Below, one piece after another: positions 61,510 through 64,000 of a stretch of DNA of 64,000 bases (position 1 is the first letter of the stretch; each line of letters opens with the position of its first letter). The translations under genes were made by a program, and so were the position numbers. Below the pieces are notes generated by a model. The model was not told the DNA's origin. It saw nothing but the letters and a program-made list of their open reading frames with translations, and ran no database searches. This DNA is from Zasmidium citrigriseum (lineage: Eukaryota; Ascomycota; Dothideomycetes; Mycosphaerellales; Mycosphaerellaceae). The stretch is from assembly GCA_002786025.1 (NCBI GenBank), contig NHNW01000011.1, positions 806,001 through 870,000 of the forward strand. Reading direction: 5' to 3'.

Positions 61510-64000
61510 ATGGATTTCCCCAAGGGATGCTCTTCGAACGTGCATGTCATAGAGAGCTTGGCGCAGACGCGATTCCGTCGATATTCCTGGAAGGATGAGC
61601 AAATCTTGACACAACAACGAAGGCGACTGTTACAAGAGATTCTCACGTCCCTTCGAGAGCAGAACGTGCTTTGTGCGCGCGACGAAGGCGGCGTATGGGT
61701 ATTTGGAGATCTGGGACAGGAGCCACATGAACATCTGGTGGCATCGAGCTTTATTGTGGAAGAAGAAGGCAAGATTGAAGAACATGCAGCAAGGCAGGAC
61801 GGCGGGGGAAAGCTCGCGAAGGACGTGTTGCTGGATGCTATCGAGGGCGCGATCGCTTTCCGCCTTGCCAAGAGCAGCCATTCGGTACGTGTGGCGCCAT
61901 GGACATGGCTGTACACCCGCAGCGACGGTGAAGAAACGGATGTGGAAAGCACTGCCATGAGGCTACACACGAGATTTGCGCCGAACGGTGCGCTTTATCT
62001 GGTGCCACAGCTTTTTACCTCGCCTTGGATCCCTGCCGACATCGTACCCACGTTTGTCGACGTGGACGTCGTAATAGCTCCATCTGGCACATTCGCGCGC
62101 GCTGTGCCGAATCATGCAGGCGGAAAAGACGTTGTTTCAGGGACTGCATGGCATTCGGAGGTTCAAAGAGCTCTTCAGACTGAAGGTATTCACATTGAAG
62201 AGGATGAAGATTGGCTCACAGTACAGCTTTCAGACGATCCTCAAGCAGAGACATTCGAATGGCCTGCGCGACTGTGCTTTGTACACAGTAACATCATTCA
62301 AAAACAACCTTCCCTTGGTTTTGGCAACGAAGAATGGCGTTCCTGGTTTTCTGGAGTCTCTACGGGAGTTGGCTTTCGAAATCCTCTGGCAGCCGCCGAA
62401 CAGTGGTTCGTGGGTGCTGAAGCTCGGGAGCGTGCTGCGCAGCAAGCTATTCAGATGGAATCCTCCGTGAACGGCGTGGACGAGTCCTTGGGTTCCGCCT
62501 CTGGTAATATGCCAACGAACGGCAACGATCCAAATGTGGCAACTTCTCCAATGTTCAATCAGCGCAATCTCGACCAACAGGCTGCTATGGCAGGCATCTA
62601 CCCGACACCTCCCGATGGCCTCACACAGAGCCAACAGATGCCTAATATCAATGCAGTGTCCACGCCTTCGGTTGTACAGGCAGACCAAGGACCCGGCGCC
62701 GATCTGCTCACGACGAGTGATGATGTTCAGTTCAAAGGCAACGACTTCACTTCCTCTGCCGAACCGGAAACGTATCAACTGGGACAGGAAGATCTCTTCG
62801 GTGATGTCGGAGAAATGGAGTTCGGCGATCACGAAGTCGACGATGCCGATTTCAACTTCTTTGACGAGCCCGACGAAGACCCTGTTGCAGCCCCTGTAGA
62901 AGATACGGAGATGTCAGAGGCTCCAGTACCTCCAACAGACAACACGACTGGACAAGCCGACGGGACCGAGACCCAGAATTCTGTCATTGAATACCAGGAC
63001 TCGGAAACTGCAATGGCTGAGCCGACGCCTGAAGACACAGCTGTCTCAGCCGATTTGACATTGCTGAAGCCCGACAATCTGCGTGAAACTGCGGCAGACT
63101 TCGCCGGCAATGGGCCATCGTTGGAATCTCAACACGCTCAACCTGAGAAACCTCTCAGTCCATTTGGAATTCGAGAACGCCTTTTGCCACCACCCGTACC
63201 TGCAAGCGTGGCTCAAAATCAACCAAATGGTCGGGACCAGCAACGAAGGAGCAGCAATTTCAGTCCGATTGCGTTCAGGGATAGCTCGCATCTGGAATCG
63301 AAATACTCTGAGGCTTATGTGCCCACCGGTGATACGCGACTGGGCAGAAGTCAGCCAGCAGAGCCTGACATTGCATTGCCGACGACACGTAAGAAGTCTC
63401 GGCTCCTGAAAATGGACGATGACTCTGAAGATAGCGAGAGTGAGGAAGAGTCCTTCGATTCAGAATCCAGCGAGAACGAGCAGAAGCTTCCACCAAAGTT
63501 GCCATGGGACAACCGAAAACGCAAGCGACATATCAACCACGACTCCGCCAACTCCTTCGCTTGGTTAGAGATGTCTGACATGCCTGATGCAGGACCGAAG
63601 AGCGACTTCACGGAGGCTACATTGATGAAGATCTTCGAGAGTGCCATGATGACGCAGCACGAGCTCGACTTTAATCTTCTTCGGGAAGGTTTTCAAGGAA
63701 GAAGTAACGGCAGCGGCGTAGTCGAAACCACTGCGTCAGACCCTACGACTTCTATCATACCGTTCATCGAGGACATGTATGATCTGCGAAAGGATGATCT
63801 CGTTTGCATCGCTCAGGTCATCGGAGAGGTATCAATCACGGCCTTCGAAACGACTGCTCAAGGCCTGGGCACAGCTAGTAGCGGCTCGAGCTCAACCTCT
63901 ATCGATCCATTCGGCTCAGAGATGCCACTCAAAAAGACGCTCATGAGTCTCTTCCCTGACGCCGAGATCTGCGATCTTGGAAAGGTCGCGTTGACGAGAG
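61510..64000 (+). CDS. med13: Mediator subunit Med13 (Ssn2), 3' truncated by window edge
   Basis: Open from ATG at 61510 to the end of the window, 830 residues visible, no intron needed. The N-terminal Med13 domain (about 1-340) reads MDFPKGCSSNVHVIE, WVFGDLGQEPHEH, FAPNGALYLVPQLF, TPWIPADI-like SPWIPADIVP and EEWRSWFSGVSTGV. A Gln/Asp-rich linker follows with acidic stretches (EDSESEEESFDSE) and a Med13-middle segment starting near LPPKLPWDN. Med13 connects the Cdk8 kinase module to core Mediator and so restrains RNA polymerase II recruitment. The MID/PIWI-like C-terminus lies beyond the window. Confidence 0.9.
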   Translation, partial: MDFPKGCSSNVHVIESLAQTRFRRYSWKDEQILTQQRRRLLQEILTSLREQNVLCARDEGGVWVFGDLGQEPHEHLVASSFIVEEEGKIEEHAARQDGGGKLAKDVLLDAIEGAIAFRLAKSSHSVRVAPWTWLYTRSDGEETDVESTAMRLHTRFAPNGALYLVPQLFTSPWIPADIVPTFVDVDVVIAPSGTFARAVPNHAGGKDVVSGTAWHSEVQRALQTEGIHIEEDEDWLTVQLSDDPQAETFEWPARLCFVHSNIIQKQPSLGFGNEEWRSWFSGVSTGVGFRNPLAAAEQWFVGAEARERAAQQAIQMESSVNGVDESLGSASGNMPTNGNDPNVATSPMFNQRNLDQQAAMAGIYPTPPDGLTQSQQMPNINAVSTPSVVQADQGPGADLLTTSDDVQFKGNDFTSSAEPETYQLGQEDLFGDVGEMEFGDHEVDDADFNFFDEPDEDPVAAPVEDTEMSEAPVPPTDNTTGQADGTETQNSVIEYQDSETAMAEPTPEDTAVSADLTLLKPDNLRETAADFAGNGPSLESQHAQPEKPLSPFGIRERLLPPPVPASVAQNQPNGRDQQRRSSNFSPIAFRDSSHLESKYSEAYVPTGDTRLGRSQPAEPDIALPTTRKKSRLLKMDDDSEDSESEEESFDSESSENEQKLPPKLPWDNRKRKRHINHDSANSFAWLEMSDMPDAGPKSDFTEATLMKIFESAMMTQHELDFNLLREGFQGRSNGSGVVETTASDPTTSIIPFIEDMYDLRKDDLVCIAQVIGEVSITAFETTAQGLGTASSGSSSTSIDPFGSEMPLKKTLMSLFPDAEICDLGKVALTR

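Noticed and set aside
1..64000. tRNA, rRNA and CRISPR arrays
   Set aside because: Scanning the gaps for tRNA T-arm motifs, rRNA-like sequence and regular spaced repeats revealed none; a covariance-model search would be needed to be certain.

Overview
The window is a compact, intron-containing filamentous ascomycete nuclear segment. Single-exon genes alternate with genes carrying 50-76 nt GT-AG introns with CTRAC-type branch sites. The gene set includes a CreC WD40 protein, a CreD-type arrestin, Tim17, Tfb3, Enp2, Med13, Sec3, Rei1 and a URI-type prefoldin. Three sequence-related introns in one gene resemble the introner-like elements known from Dothideomycetes, and one transposon is saturated with RIP-type mutation. 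Together these point to a Dothideomycete, most likely of the Mycosphaerellales. That placement is inference; no marker gene proves it.

Layout. 1-4431: 3' portion of an ankyrin/RCC1/BTB protein. 5066-5503: a small two-repeat protein of unknown function. 8177-10113 (minus): an ABCG half-transporter. 10742-14036: a complete terminal-inverted-repeat DNA transposon with a 9-bp target duplication, its interior destroyed by CA-to-TA mutation, with remnants like a Mutator-like (MULE) transposase. 15585-17800: a NifS-like molybdenum-cofactor-sulfurase relative. 20600-22728 (minus): a secreted histidine acid phosphatase/phytase with the three related introns. 23195-24376: branched-chain 2-oxoacid dehydrogenase E1 beta. 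24911-29681 (minus): exocyst Sec3. 30163-31254 (minus): an HhH-GPD-like nuclear protein. 32815-33609: a hypothetical protein with a Cys-rich core. 34550-36514 and 37707-39727 (both minus): CreD-like arrestin and CreC. 40205-42069 (minus): an amidase. 42733-44166 (minus): a Thr-rich secreted protein with an Apple/PAN-like C-terminus. 45684-47549: an aldehyde dehydrogenase with microexons. 47695-49219 (minus): a GH64-type glucanase. 50220-64000: a dense housekeeping block of Saf4/CCDC130, Rei1, URI, Tim17, Tfb3, Enp2 and Med13 (cut by the window end).

Functional themes. CreC and the CreD-like arrestin belong to opposing arms of the ubiquitin control of carbon catabolite repression and lie 1.2 kb apart. 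The block from 50 to 64 kb covers splicing, 60S and 40S ribosome biogenesis, mitochondrial import and RNA polymerase II initiation, arranged mostly as divergent pairs with 320-370 bp shared promoters. No tRNA, rRNA, CRISPR array or biosynthetic cluster was recognised. Exon boundaries were placed by hand from splice consensus, frame and conserved protein motifs.
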